Positions 1-9,300 of a DNA stretch of 39,299 nt are shown here, one piece after another; the stretch's first letter is position 1, and each line of letters begins with the position of its first letter. Where the stretch lies: NCBI GenBank assembly GCA_903829855.1, contig CAIKRN010000255.1, positions 1-39,299 on the forward strand, given 5' to 3'. This DNA comes from an uncultured Opitutia bacterium (GTDB lineage Bacteria; Verrucomicrobiota; Verrucomicrobiia; Opitutales; UBA953). The notes beneath the pieces were generated by a model that worked only from the letters and a program-made list of their open reading frames with translations, was not told the DNA's origin and made no database searches. Both the position numbers and the translations under genes were made by a program.

Positions 1-390
1 AAAATCCGCCTGGTGGTGACATCCGGGACGGCTGAACACGCATACATGATGGCCTATCAACTCCGGCAGGCCGGGGTAACTTGTCCGATTGTGGAAGATC
101 CCTACGGATGGCGCACCTTGGATTCAGTTCTGCGGGCGAAGGCTTATTATCCGCACGACCACATCGTTTTCGTTTCGCAAGGGTGGCACTGTGTCCGCGC
201 CATCTGGCTTGCTGATTTTGAAGGCCTGAGCGCTTCGGGTTATGCCGCCAGCTTCGGTCGTGGCTGGCGGCCCTATCAGGCATGGGTGCGTGATTGCTTC
301 GCCAAACCTAAAGCGGTGCTTGATCGACTGAATGGCAACCCGTTGCAGGCTGCTATGCCGGTCGACGAGGGTAATCATCCGCATCGTTGA
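1..390 (+). CDS. SanA/YdcF-type DUF218 family protein, 3' fragment
   Basis: The reading frame is open from the first base of the window, so the start lies upstream; 129 codons and a TGA stop are visible. The fragment fits the C-terminal half of the DUF218 (SanA/ElyC/YdcF) fold: an SGT stretch near the start, then GWRTLDSVLRA, then VSQGWHCVRAIWLA, which corresponds to the family pattern of a Ser/Thr-Gln followed by His and Arg-Ala. SanA-like proteins are inner-membrane proteins tied to envelope barrier function, but their chemistry is unclear. The membrane anchor, if any, would be in the missing part. Its TGA stop directly abuts the stop of the convergent dprA with no spacer. The family call is fairly safe; subfamily and role are not. 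Confidence 0.72.
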   Translation, partial: KIRLVVTSGTAEHAYMMAYQLRQAGVTCPIVEDPYGWRTLDSVLRAKAYYPHDHIVFVSQGWHCVRAIWLADFEGLSASGYAASFGRGWRPYQAWVRDCFAKPKAVLDRLNGNPLQAAMPVDEGNHPHR

Positions 391-1476
391 TTAAGCGCGC
401 TCGTGCCGTCCGTCGGGCCGGCGGGTGAGCACGCTCCGAATTTCCATGAGGGTGAGGGCGACAGCGGCTTCAGCCACCTCGCAGTTAGCAAGGAGCGAGA
501 GGCTCTCGGCATCGTGGGCCGCCCCGCCGGCGAAGTGAGGAAGCCAGCGGGCGAATTCAGGTGGATCACTCACGAGTGCGAGGGCCGGGCTGCCGCGGCT
601 TTCGCCCAGCTCAATCAGGATGTCATCGACGGAACTGACCAGCGTAGCGCCGTCGCGGATAAGGGCATGACATCCTCGGCTGGCAGGGCTGTCGACGCGT
701 CCAGGGAAAGCGCAGATGGTCTTGCCGAGATCTCCAGCGAAACGTGCCGTAATCATACTGCCGCCATCGATATCGGTCTCGATGACGATGAGTGCGCGGA
801 CGAGGCCGGCGACGATGCGATTGCGCTGAGGAAAGCTTTGGCGATCAGCGGGGCGGCCCAAAGGGAATTCGGAGAAGAGCCCGCCGCGTTCGGCCATGCG
901 GTGGCGAAGCTTCACCGCTTCCGGCGGGAAAGTTAGGTCGAGTCCATGCCCGAGCACCGCCGCTGTCCGCCCTTCGGCATCCAGCGCCCCTTCATGTGCC
1001 GCGATGTCGATACCCCGAGCGAGTCCGCTGATGATCCACCAGCCTTCCCGGGCGAGGTCGCGAGAGATGCTACGAGCGAGTGATGTCCCGTAGGTCGTGC
1101 AATGCCGCGAACCGATGATGCCCACGGAACGTTCATTAGGCGTATCTATTCCTTGGGCGTAGAGAAGTAGGGGAGGGTCCCATAGCCGAGTCAGCGGTTC
1201 GGGCCACGCTCCGTCGCCCTCCGTAAGGAGTCGGTAGCCCAAGTCCTGAGCGCGGCGCATTTCTGTCACCCAGTCAAACGCGCGCGCCGCGATAGCCTCG
1301 GCCGCTGGCCGACTGACTCCCGTGACTTTCGCGAGTTGGTCCGCGGGCGCACCTAAGGCCGTACTTAAGTCGCCACCGAAAGCTTCCAGCAACCGCCGGA
1401 CGGTGACAGGCCCGACGTTCTTGATGCCATTCAGGTAGACGCGCTGGGCGAGCGCTTCGGTCGGGATAGGAAACAC
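391..1476 (-). CDS. dprA: DNA-processing protein DprA (Smf)
   Basis: DprA binds incoming single-stranded DNA in natural transformation and loads RecA. The Rossmann-fold core is clear: GIIGSRHCTTYG, then SGLARGIDIAAHEGAL, then SFPQRNRIVAGL and a GGSMITA segment that match the conserved DprA motifs. An N-terminal helix-hairpin-helix-like stretch (NGIKNVGPVTVRRLLEAFGG) and a C-terminal segment of about 40 residues with winged-helix character flank it. I chose the GTG at 1476 (361 residues), which follows the upstream nnr stop by 22 bases. A TTG at 1530 would give 379 residues but overlaps nnr by 32 bases and adds an unconvincing N-terminus. It is last in the run that begins at 6283. Its presence allows for competence but does not prove it. 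Confidence 0.93.
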   Translation of the reverse strand: MFPIPTEALAQRVYLNGIKNVGPVTVRRLLEAFGGDLSTALGAPADQLAKVTGVSRPAAEAIAARAFDWVTEMRRAQDLGYRLLTEGDGAWPEPLTRLWDPPLLLYAQGIDTPNERSVGIIGSRHCTTYGTSLARSISRDLAREGWWIISGLARGIDIAAHEGALDAEGRTAAVLGHGLDLTFPPEAVKLRHRMAERGGLFSEFPLGRPADRQSFPQRNRIVAGLVRALIVIETDIDGGSMITARFAGDLGKTICAFPGRVDSPASRGCHALIRDGATLVSSVDDILIELGESRGSPALALVSDPPEFARWLPHFAGGAAHDAESLSLLANCEVAEAAVALTLMEIRSVLTRRPDGRHERA

Positions 1477-1498
1477 CCGGTCAGCCAGTGCGACCGAG

Positions 1499-2992
1499 TC
1501 AGGCGTGCAAGACCGGGGACAGCCCAGCAAGAAGCTCGGTGGTTCTCACCGCTTCTTCCCCGTGGGTTTCCCTCAGCCAATCGGCGGCGCGGGCATGCCA
1601 GGTCGTCGCCAGCACGACCGCATCAAAGGCCGTGAGGCCAAGTTCCCGCCGCCGCGCGAGCACCGCGGCGATGATGCCCGCGAGCAGGTCGCCGGAGCCG
1701 CCCCGCGCGAGAATCGGACCGCCGAAAGGAATGTGTAGAGTGCGTCTGCCATCTGTCACGCAGGTCAGTGGGCCTTTCAGCACCATGATCGTCTTGGTCT
1801 TGAGGGCGTAGGTACGGCCCGCCGCGACGGACATGGTCCGTCCGCTCAGGCGTTTAAATTCCCCAGCGTGAGGAAGCAGCACCCGCACGCATATTTGCTT
1901 CGAAGCGCTGATGACAGGAGGCCGGAGCGCATCGGCGTCGAGGATGAGTTCGCTTTCACACGCAGCGGCGACCATGCCGATGAGCTTAGCGGCTTGCACT
2001 CCCATTCCTGAGCCAAGGAGGAGGGCGTCCTTGCCGGCGAGTAATTTGCGGATGGAGGTAAGATTATTTGTCGCGGCGCTGCCGTCACGATGAGTCGTGA
2101 GTCCGCACCACATCGCCTCAGGGAAGGCGACCGCTGCTTTCGCACGGACAGAGTTCGGCAGGCAGGTCGTGACCAGCGCAGCACCGGAGCGGAGCGCGGC
2201 CTCGGTGTTCATGAGCACCGCCCCGGGCATGCGGTCGGAGCCGCCGATAATGAGCAGGCGGCCTTGATGGCGCTTATCTGCCCCCGCCCGGCGAGGACGA
2301 CGTAAAAGGGCGAGGCTGGCGGCCGTGACGCAGGCTTCTTCGGTTTCGCCGAGCGGCAGGCCGATGTCGATCACGCGGAGGCGACCGACGAAGGGGCGAG
2401 CTTTGGCGGAGAGGAGGGGTCGTTTCAGGCAACCGATAGATACGGTGAGATCAGCGCGAAAGGCCGGCCCGTGGGCGTCATCTCCGATCCCGCTAGGGAG
2501 ATCGACGGCGATGCGGAGCCCCTGGAGATTATCCGAAACCTTCAGGAATCTGCGGAGCTCCACTGAAAGTGGCGCACGAAAGCCTTGCCCGATAATACCG
2601 TCAAAAATTAGGCAGAACTCTTCGGCCTGAAGCTGACGCAGATTGGCGGCGGCCACGATGCCGATACGGACGCCTTTTTTGCGAGTGGCCCACGCGCGTT
2701 GCGCTTGCGGACGAGCTGGGCCGCCTTCGGCGAAGACAGCAATGATCTGAGTCCCGGCCGAGGCGCAGTGAAGGGCGGCGAGAAAGGCATCCGCACCATT
2801 ATTACCTTTGCCGGCCAGCACGAGGATGCGGCGAGGTGGGCGGCCCAGTAGGGAGCGGGCTTCGTGCGCGATACCGCGGGACGCTCGCTGCATGAGGCTC
2901 CAAGCAAGAGCTCCATCACCGTCGATGAAGGCTGCTTCCGCCGTCGCAGCTTCTGCGCAGGACAGGACCGGCAAGCGGCTGGCTTCACCCAT
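1499..2992 (-). CDS. nnr: Bifunctional NAD(P)H-hydrate epimerase / ADP- or ATP-dependent NAD(P)H-hydrate dehydratase
   Basis: This enzyme repairs NADHX and NADPHX, the hydrated damage products of the nicotinamide cofactors. The N-terminal YjeF epimerase half (about 1-225) shows GKGNNGADAF at 61-70 and AVDLPSGIG around 162-170. The C-terminal ribokinase-like dehydratase half (about 235-497) shows IIGGSDRMPGAV, LLLGSGMG, LILDADAL, LLPHAGEFKRL and ARGGSGDLLAG, the last carrying the catalytic Asp near 435. The total of 497 residues is normal for the fused form. The start at 2992 is an ATG five bases after the acpS stop; a longer reading frame upstream runs through acpS in another frame and is not credible. 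The linkage to pdxJ and acpS makes a cofactor-metabolism operon. Confidence 0.94.
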   Translation of the reverse strand: MGEASRLPVLSCAEAATAEAAFIDGDGALAWSLMQRASRGIAHEARSLLGRPPRRILVLAGKGNNGADAFLAALHCASAGTQIIAVFAEGGPARPQAQRAWATRKKGVRIGIVAAANLRQLQAEEFCLIFDGIIGQGFRAPLSVELRRFLKVSDNLQGLRIAVDLPSGIGDDAHGPAFRADLTVSIGCLKRPLLSAKARPFVGRLRVIDIGLPLGETEEACVTAASLALLRRPRRAGADKRHQGRLLIIGGSDRMPGAVLMNTEAALRSGAALVTTCLPNSVRAKAAVAFPEAMWCGLTTHRDGSAATNNLTSIRKLLAGKDALLLGSGMGVQAAKLIGMVAAACESELILDADALRPPVISASKQICVRVLLPHAGEFKRLSGRTMSVAAGRTYALKTKTIMVLKGPLTCVTDGRRTLHIPFGGPILARGGSGDLLAGIIAAVLARRRELGLTAFDAVVLATTWHARAADWLRETHGEEAVRTTELLAGLSPVLHA

Positions 2993-2997
2993 GGCGT

Positions 2998-3393
2998 TCA
3001 GCACACCAGCACCACAAAGGCTTGGGCCAGCGTGTCTGTATGGGTTAGGGAGATAAGTAGGCGAGTCGCGCCGCGAGCCGCGAGCAACGCTTTCGCTTTG
3101 TCGTCGAGTTCGACAATGGGTTCGCCGCCTTCGCCATTGAGCACCCCCACACTTGTCAGTGAGAATTCCGCCCCTATGCCGGTGCCAAAAGCTTTGCTCG
3201 CGGCTTCCTTGGCGGCGAAGCGTGCGGCCAAGGACGGATAGGGGTCTGCCTTGGTGAGACAAAGTTTCTGCTCGGCCGGCGTGAAGACTTTTTCCAGGAA
3301 AGCGGCGCCGTGTTTCTCGTGGGCGGAACGGATACGGGCGACCTCCGTGAGATCCACGCCGACGCCGAGTACATTGCCGCCTTCTAACTTCAT
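2998..3393 (-). CDS. acpS: Holo-[acyl-carrier-protein] synthase
   Basis: AcpS moves 4'-phosphopantetheine from CoA to a Ser of acyl carrier protein, switching on fatty acid synthesis. At 131 residues it has the usual length. The two family signatures are present: GVGVDLTEVARI with the metal-binding Asp at 14, and RFAAKEAASKAFGTG with Glu at 63. The ATG start overlaps the pdxJ stop by four bases (TCAT on the plus strand, read as ATGA), a translational-coupling arrangement. The pdxJ-acpS order is also common in proteobacteria. The nnr start follows five bases after the stop. Confidence 0.95.
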   Translation of the reverse strand: MKLEGGNVLGVGVDLTEVARIRSAHEKHGAAFLEKVFTPAEQKLCLTKADPYPSLAARFAAKEAASKAFGTGIGAEFSLTSVGVLNGEGGEPIVELDDKAKALLAARGATRLLISLTHTDTLAQAFVVLVC

Positions 3394-4145
3394 GCCGTCT
3401 TGGTCAGGTGGGATTTCATCTCGGCGACCGCGCTGCGGATGCCGTTGAAGAGCGCGCGCGAGACGATGGAGTGACCGATGTTGAGTTCGTGGAGATGCGG
3501 AAGGGTTAGAATGGCCCCAATGTTATCATAATTGATACCGTGGCCCGCGTTGACCACGAGGCCAAGTTCGTGAGCCAAGGTGCAGCCCGCACTGAGCCGC
3601 GCGAGTTCGGCCGCCGCGGCCTCGGTTTTCCAAGCATTGGCGAAGGCTCCGGTGTGCAACTCGATAACTGGAGCTCCCGCGCGAGCCGCCGCACGAATGT
3701 GGGATTCGTCCGGGCCGATGAAAAGCGAGACCTCGATGCCCGCCGCCGTGAGCTCGCGGGTGGTTTGAGTGACGCGCTCGAGTTGACCGGCGACATCGAG
3801 GCCGCCTTCCGTGGTCACCTCTTCGCGTGATTCAGGGACCAGGCACGCCGCCGCCGGGCGGAGTTGGCGCGCAAAGTCCACCATCGCAGAAGTGCAGGCC
3901 ATCTCAAGGTTAAGGCGGACGCCCGCCAGTTGGGCGATGGCGTGGACATCGCCGTCTTGGATGTGGCGGCGATCTTCGCGGAGGTGCACCGTGATGCCGT
4001 CGGCGCCGCCCGCGAGGGCCTCACGGGTGAAGGCGACGAGGTCGGGCTCCGCATGAGGAGACGCGTGCATGCCGCGATAGCGCGCCTGCCGCAAGGTCGC
4101 GGCATGGTCGATGTTCACTCCCAGAAGGATACGCGGTTGGCTCAT
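3390..4145 (-). CDS. pdxJ: Pyridoxine 5'-phosphate synthase
   Basis: PdxJ condenses 3-amino-1-hydroxyacetone phosphate with 1-deoxy-D-xylulose 5-phosphate to pyridoxine 5'-phosphate, the last ring-forming step of the DXP-dependent vitamin B6 route. The 251-residue TIM-barrel protein shows GVNIDHAATLRQARY near residues 9-23, GITVHLREDRRHI, RLNLEMA, VNAGHGINYDN and ELNIGHSIVSRALF, which carry the conserved catalytic His and Glu positions of the family. The ATG at 4145 overlaps the stop of the preceding transglutaminase-like gene by four bases, and a GGAG lies about 11 bases upstream inside that gene. A longer frame upstream of 4145 adds no recognisable PdxJ sequence. Confidence 0.95.
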   Translation of the reverse strand: MSQPRILLGVNIDHAATLRQARYRGMHASPHAEPDLVAFTREALAGGADGITVHLREDRRHIQDGDVHAIAQLAGVRLNLEMACTSAMVDFARQLRPAAACLVPESREEVTTEGGLDVAGQLERVTQTTRELTAAGIEVSLFIGPDESHIRAAARAGAPVIELHTGAFANAWKTEAAAAELARLSAGCTLAHELGLVVNAGHGINYDNIGAILTLPHLHELNIGHSIVSRALFNGIRSAVAEMKSHLTKTA

Positions 4146-6283
4146 TTCTTCATTTTCTCCAGAACCTTCTGGAGCTTTTCGGACTCCAACGCCAGCCGTT
4201 TGGCACGGGTCGGGTCGCCACACTTGTCGAAGTATCCCTGAATGAGGTCAAGCAACCCAATCAGCGCTTTTAGGCGGAAGACGTCAGCCGGCGCACCGCC
4301 GCCCATGCGGCGGCGGTAGACTCGTTCAATCTCGGAGAGAAACGGTGTCTCCAACTTAGGGTCCCCTTTAACGGCTTCGTAGTATCCCTCGAGCAGGCTA
4401 CGGAAAGTGGGCAGGTGGTCGGCATTATCTTCAAGTGCCCGGCGGTGGAGGTTGCTGAGTTTCTCGGCGTTCTTGATGCGGTCCTTCATGAGGACAGCCG
4501 ATTCGCGTGCGACGGCTTTCTGGATGATATCGTAGCGGGTGCGATCGTAGCCTCCCTGGTGCTTCTTTTCGGACATGAGCTTTTCGTAAGCGCGCTTACA
4601 GCTCAGGAAGATATCGTCCTCTGCCATTGTCGGGAAGAGGTGCTTTTCCTCCATCTCGTCGGCGAGGTCGCGCATGTCCGGCCATTCGTCAAAGGCGCGG
4701 CGCATCTCAGTGACGAAACCTTTCCACTCCTCAGTCTTCACGCTCGGCCCGATTTTCTCAAGGCAGGCGGCGTAAGATCGCCAGGCTTCTAGGCAGCGAT
4801 TGGCGGCGGTCACGGCGAGGCGTAGGCTTTCTCTCTGGGCGTCGAGGTTGCCGGCGGCGGCGTAAATCTGGGCCGCGAGCTGGAGTCGCTGGCATTTGAC
4901 AAAGCGTTCCCCGCGACGCTGAGCATCGCCGAGAATCTGCACTTCGAACTCGCCGACAGTTTGTCGAGTCTGCGGGTCGGTGGTGTGCCCGCAGGCGTAC
5001 CCGTCGTTATATCGCCCCGTGTTCATACTCCATGCGTGATCCTTGCGGAGATAGGCGAACCAGGCGTGGCCGCCGCGATTGCCGTCACCCGTGACATAGG
5101 CGGCAGGTATGCCGAAAGCCCGCGCCGTATTCGCCGCAAAGTGAGCCTGGTGCATGCAGATACCGCCAATATCAAAAATCTCCTTCAGCGTCCCCTCGGT
5201 GGGGGCGGGTAGTTTGGTCTTCTCGTGCGTGACGTAATCCATCCGGTAATGAATCATCCCATAGCTCGGGGCCCATTCGCCGAGTGAGCGGAGTTTAGGC
5301 TGAGACAAAGCCCAGGTCATTTCTTCTTCCGTAGCCGTCGCACCGACAACCCAAATCAGGTCAGCGGCGGAGGTCTTACGTACGTCGTTCGAAAGTCGCC
5401 CCGACTCTGTGTTGGTTTTGAAGTAGCGATAGCGCGTGAGGGCATCGGCCGTGCAGGCGGCGCCGCCGTCGAAGCGCGTCCAGCTCAGCGGCTGGTCAAA
5501 GACGAGGGCACAGGCGATTTGGAGATTTTCATATTTACCGCGCTGGGCAACCGTGTCATCCGCCGCGAGGAGAGACCAGATGCGCAAGGCCTCGGCAGTA
5601 TCATCCTCGGGTTTCAAGGTAAGGGCGAATTTTTCGAGTAGCTCGGGCCGCGTGAGGAGGTCGGAGAGGAGTGAGAGGAGTTTCTCTCCGCCTTGGGCAG
5701 CGGTGCGTAGGGCGTCGGGCGTCACGCGGCGGATGAAGAGCGATTGGGTCATGCCGAGCGCGAAGGCGCGGCTTTCCCAGAGTCGGTTATAGCGATCGAC
5801 GCCACCGGTCGACGCCGTGCCGGTGAGTGCGGGGAGCAGTCCTTTCTCGAGTCGCACGAGGTGGTCCTCCCATTTACCGTCCTTCAATCGCGCCCGAGAA
5901 TCCTCAATCAGCGCCGCCAGGAACTTTGGGTCGATGAGGGCGGTATCTTCAAATCGGTAGGGCTTCAGTTCGACGACGATGGTCTTGTCGGGCGCGACGA
6001 CGACGGGCTCGACCATCTTGACGGTCTCCGCGGGCTTGACGACTTTCTCGACGATGGGTTCCGGTTTCTTTTCTGGTTCGGTTACCTTGGGCACCTCCAC
6101 GACCTTTGGCACTTCTTTGACGACGACGACGGGCGCATCTGGTTTCTGGTTAGCGGACCAGATGAACCACCCGGCGACGGCGAGCAGGGCGCCGCCTAGG
6201 AGCACGACGGGCCAATTGGTTTGATTGGTGCGGCGAGCGAGGACGGGGGCGGGTTTGCGTGGGGGAATTGAAGGAGAAGCCAT
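4142..6283 (-). CDS. Membrane-anchored transglutaminase-like protein with extracytoplasmic domain
   Basis: This 713-residue protein has a short basic N-terminus, one transmembrane segment at about 25-43 (PVVLLGGALLAVAGWFIW) and then a Val/Pro/Glu/Lys-rich linker to about residue 105, a layout that puts the rest outside the cytoplasm. Around residues 365-421 it carries a transglutaminase-like papain-fold core: GGICMHQAH with Cys376, then GDGNRGGHAWFAYL with His406. The third triad position appears to be Asn421 rather than Asp. The C-terminal 260 residues are helical and charged, TPR-like in feel, and end KVLEKMKK. The substrate is unknown; family members include peptidases and cross-linking enzymes acting on envelope proteins. 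It heads the run into pdxJ with a four-base overlap, though no functional tie to cofactor synthesis is evident. Confidence 0.72.
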   Translation of the reverse strand: MASPSIPPRKPAPVLARRTNQTNWPVVLLGGALLAVAGWFIWSANQKPDAPVVVVKEVPKVVEVPKVTEPEKKPEPIVEKVVKPAETVKMVEPVVVAPDKTIVVELKPYRFEDTALIDPKFLAALIEDSRARLKDGKWEDHLVRLEKGLLPALTGTASTGGVDRYNRLWESRAFALGMTQSLFIRRVTPDALRTAAQGGEKLLSLLSDLLTRPELLEKFALTLKPEDDTAEALRIWSLLAADDTVAQRGKYENLQIACALVFDQPLSWTRFDGGAACTADALTRYRYFKTNTESGRLSNDVRKTSAADLIWVVGATATEEEMTWALSQPKLRSLGEWAPSYGMIHYRMDYVTHEKTKLPAPTEGTLKEIFDIGGICMHQAHFAANTARAFGIPAAYVTGDGNRGGHAWFAYLRKDHAWSMNTGRYNDGYACGHTTDPQTRQTVGEFEVQILGDAQRRGERFVKCQRLQLAAQIYAAAGNLDAQRESLRLAVTAANRCLEAWRSYAACLEKIGPSVKTEEWKGFVTEMRRAFDEWPDMRDLADEMEEKHLFPTMAEDDIFLSCKRAYEKLMSEKKHQGGYDRTRYDIIQKAVARESAVLMKDRIKNAEKLSNLHRRALEDNADHLPTFRSLLEGYYEAVKGDPKLETPFLSEIERVYRRRMGGGAPADVFRLKALIGLLDLIQGYFDKCGDPTRAKRLALESEKLQKVLEKMKK

Positions 6284-6296
6284 GGTCGACGCCCCG

Positions 6297-6324
6297 ATAA
6301 TGGCCTCCCTGGCGTGATGGTCAA
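6297..6324 (-). promoter_or_regulatory. Candidate sigma-70-type promoter for the pdxJ operon
   Basis: Read on the minus strand, TTGACC (6324-6319, five of six consensus bases) is followed after 16 bases by CATTAT (6302-6297, four of six). The ATG of the transglutaminase-like gene begins 13 bases further on, so the leader would be very short. It sits in the 76-base gap after uvrA, the only sizeable gap upstream of this five-gene run. This is a consensus match only. Confidence 0.4.
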
Positions 6325-6359
6325 AAGAACATCACTACAGAGAGGCGATTTACCGATTT

Positions 6360-9300
6360 TCAGCTTTGTACCACTTGCTTCCCGCGTTCTAACGTCAGGC
6401 ACAAGGAGGGTGCGGTCGGGGATTTCCGGTGGGCCGCGAGGGATTCAGGGTCACCCGCATGGACCAACTGCCCGCCGGCATTGCCGCCTTCGGGTCCGAT
6501 TTCCACCACCCAGTCGGCTTCGGCAATCACGTCCGGGTGGTGCTCGATGACGATCACGGTGTGCCCTTGATCAATGAGTGCATGCACGAGCTCAATGAGG
6601 CGACGACAGTCCGCTTGATGTAGCCCGATGGTCGGCTCTTCGAGGATGTAAAGGTTCGGGCGAATCTCTCCACGGGAACGTTCGCGGAAGGTCGGTAATC
6701 CTTGGGCTAGCTCGCTGACAAGCTTGAGGCGCTGAGCCTCGCCCCCAGAGAGGGTCGGGCTGCTTTGACCCAAAGTGAGGTATCCCAGTCCAGTCTTCAC
6801 CATCAGTTTGCATAAATCTCCCAGCTTCGCGTCAAACGAAAGAAACGCCGCTGCTTCCTCGAACGTCATCGCCAGTAGGTCGGCGGCGGACTTGCCGTTC
6901 CATTGAATGGCTTTGGCCGCGATACCGTAACGCGTGCCCGCGCATTCTTCACACGGCACATAGGTGTCGGGCAGGAAGCTCATCTCGAGTTTAATCCGGC
7001 CAGCGCCGGAACAGCTCTCGCAGCGGCCGCCGGAAGTGTTGAAAGAGAAGAAGCCGGCCGTGTGGCCGCGGATGGCCGCTTCGGGCAACGAAGCCAGCCG
7101 TTCGCGAATGAGATCCCAGGCGCCGATGTAGGTTGCGGGCGTGGAGCGCGGGGTCTTGCCGATCGGCTCTTGGTCCACGACGACCAATTGGCGGAAGCCT
7201 TTTAATCCGGAGAGGGAGGTGAATGCGGGCTTCCCTGCGTGTGAGACCGCCAGCAGCGCCTCCTTGCCGGTCATGCCATCTTTCTTTTTAGCGATGGTCG
7301 CGCGGATGGCGGGTGCCAGTAAGTCTGTCACGAGGGTGCTCTTGCCGGCACCGGAGACGCCGCAGACAACGGAGAGCCGACCGACAGGGAACTGCACGTC
7401 GAAACCTTTGAGGTTACGGAGTGCGGCGTGCTTGAGTTTAATCCATTCGGAGGGTGCACCTTTACCGGCGACAGGTCGGCGCACGCCCCGAAGCGGATGT
7501 GGAATCGCTTCCCGCAGGAAGCGTCCAGTGATGGAGTTGGCACGCTTTTCGAGCGCCGCCGCCGTGCCTTGCGCGACAATTTCACCGCCGTGTACGCCCG
7601 CACCAGGTCCCATGTCGACGACGAGGTCGGCCGCCCGCATGGTGTCTTCGTCGTGTTCGACGACGAGCACGGTATTGCCGCGATCGCGGAGTCCGCGAAG
7701 TGACTCGATGAGTCGGTCGTTGTCGCGCGGATGCAGTCCGATGCTCGGTTCATCGAGCACGTAGAGCGCGCCGGAGAGGGTGGAGCCTAGTTGGGCGGCG
7801 AGGCGGATGCGTTGGGCTTCGCCGCCAGAGAGGGTGTCGGCGCCGCGATCGAGGGCCAGATAACCGAGGCCGACGGAGTCGAGAAAGCGTAAGCGCGCAC
7901 CAATTTCAGGTAACAACGCCCCGACAATGGCTTTTTCGCGGGCTTCGAGTTTCAGGCTGCTAAGAAATTCTAGTGATTCATCCGGTTGCAGGCGAAGCAG
8001 TCCAGGCAATGAGAGCGAGCGTCCCTTGGGGCCGGCGAGTTTAACAGAACGGCCGATGGGCCCGAGGCGTTCGCCATGGCAGGTGGGGCAGATTTTCTCA
8101 CCGACCCGGTCGGCGATGGCATTCTCATTCAACGACTCTTCTTCATCGGCGGAGAAGGTGGTGACTTCCAGTCCATGGCCGCGGCAATCCGGGCACCAGC
8201 CGCGGGGCGAGTTCCAGGAGAGATGCTTCGGGTCGACTTCAGGGAAGGATTCGCCGGTAGCAGGGTCGCTTCGGGCCGTCGAGAAGTAGCCTAGCTGGTG
8301 ACCCTGCGGATCAAGGAGCACGCAGGCGTTTTTCCCGGAGGCCAGTGCTTGGCGGACCAAGCTACGCAGGGCTTTCTCGCCAGATTCCTCGGTCTCATCG
8401 GGGAGAAGGATTAAACCGTCAGGCCGGATTTCGCCAAAGATGGCGTCGACGTCGTGCTCGGAGTAGCGATCGAGTCCGTCGAAGCCATCGACCTTGAGCA
8501 TCTTGCCGTCGCAACGTAGGAGGCGAAGTCCTTTCGTTTCCGCCCATTCAGCGAGGGGGCGGTGGTGCCCCTTGCGGGCGCGGACCAGGGGTGCGGCCAC
8601 GAGCAGGGAGCCTTTCTTGAGCGCCTTAGCTTTTTTGGCTACCAGACGAACGACCGCGTCCTCCGTCATTTCTTCGAGGGGCTCGCCGGTTGTCGGGCTA
8701 TGGAGCACGCCCGCCCGCGCAAAGAGCACGCGGAGGTATTGCGCGACCTCGGTGACCGTGGCCACCGTCGACTTAGCGGAGCCGCGCGTCACACGTTGTT
8801 CAATCGCGACCGTGGGCGGGAGGCCGGTGAGTGAGTCGATGTCGGGCTTGGGGAGTTGTTCGACAAATTGTCGCGCGTAAGCGGAGACGCATTCGAGGAA
8901 GCGCCGCTGACCTTCCGCAAACAAGATATCGAAAGCCAGGGATGATTTTCCGGAGCCGGAGACACCCGTCATTACGGTGAGCGAGCCGTGCGGAATTTCG
9001 AGGGAGACATCTTTGAGGTTATGCTCGCGGGCGCCGCGCAGGGAGATAGAGGTCGGGCGTGGTCGGCTCTTCCGTGTTTCGGCATCGGCGAAGGCTTCGT
9101 CACCTTTGGCGAGGAATTCGCCGGTCACCGTGCCCGCGAGGGCGACTTGTGCGGGTGTGCCTTGTGCGACCAAGTGGCCGCCGCCGGGCCCGGCTTCGGG
9201 CCCCATTTCCATGATCCAATCGCAGGCTTTTAGCACATCGAGCTGGTGCTCGACGACGATCAGTGAGTGGCCGGCCTCGGTGAGACGGTGGAGTAAACCG

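Noticed and set aside
2993..3262. A 90-residue N-terminal extension of nnr reading through acpS
   Set aside because: It lies in another frame of acpS, is Arg/Ser-rich and unlike any epimerase N-terminus; the ATG at 2992 fits the family.
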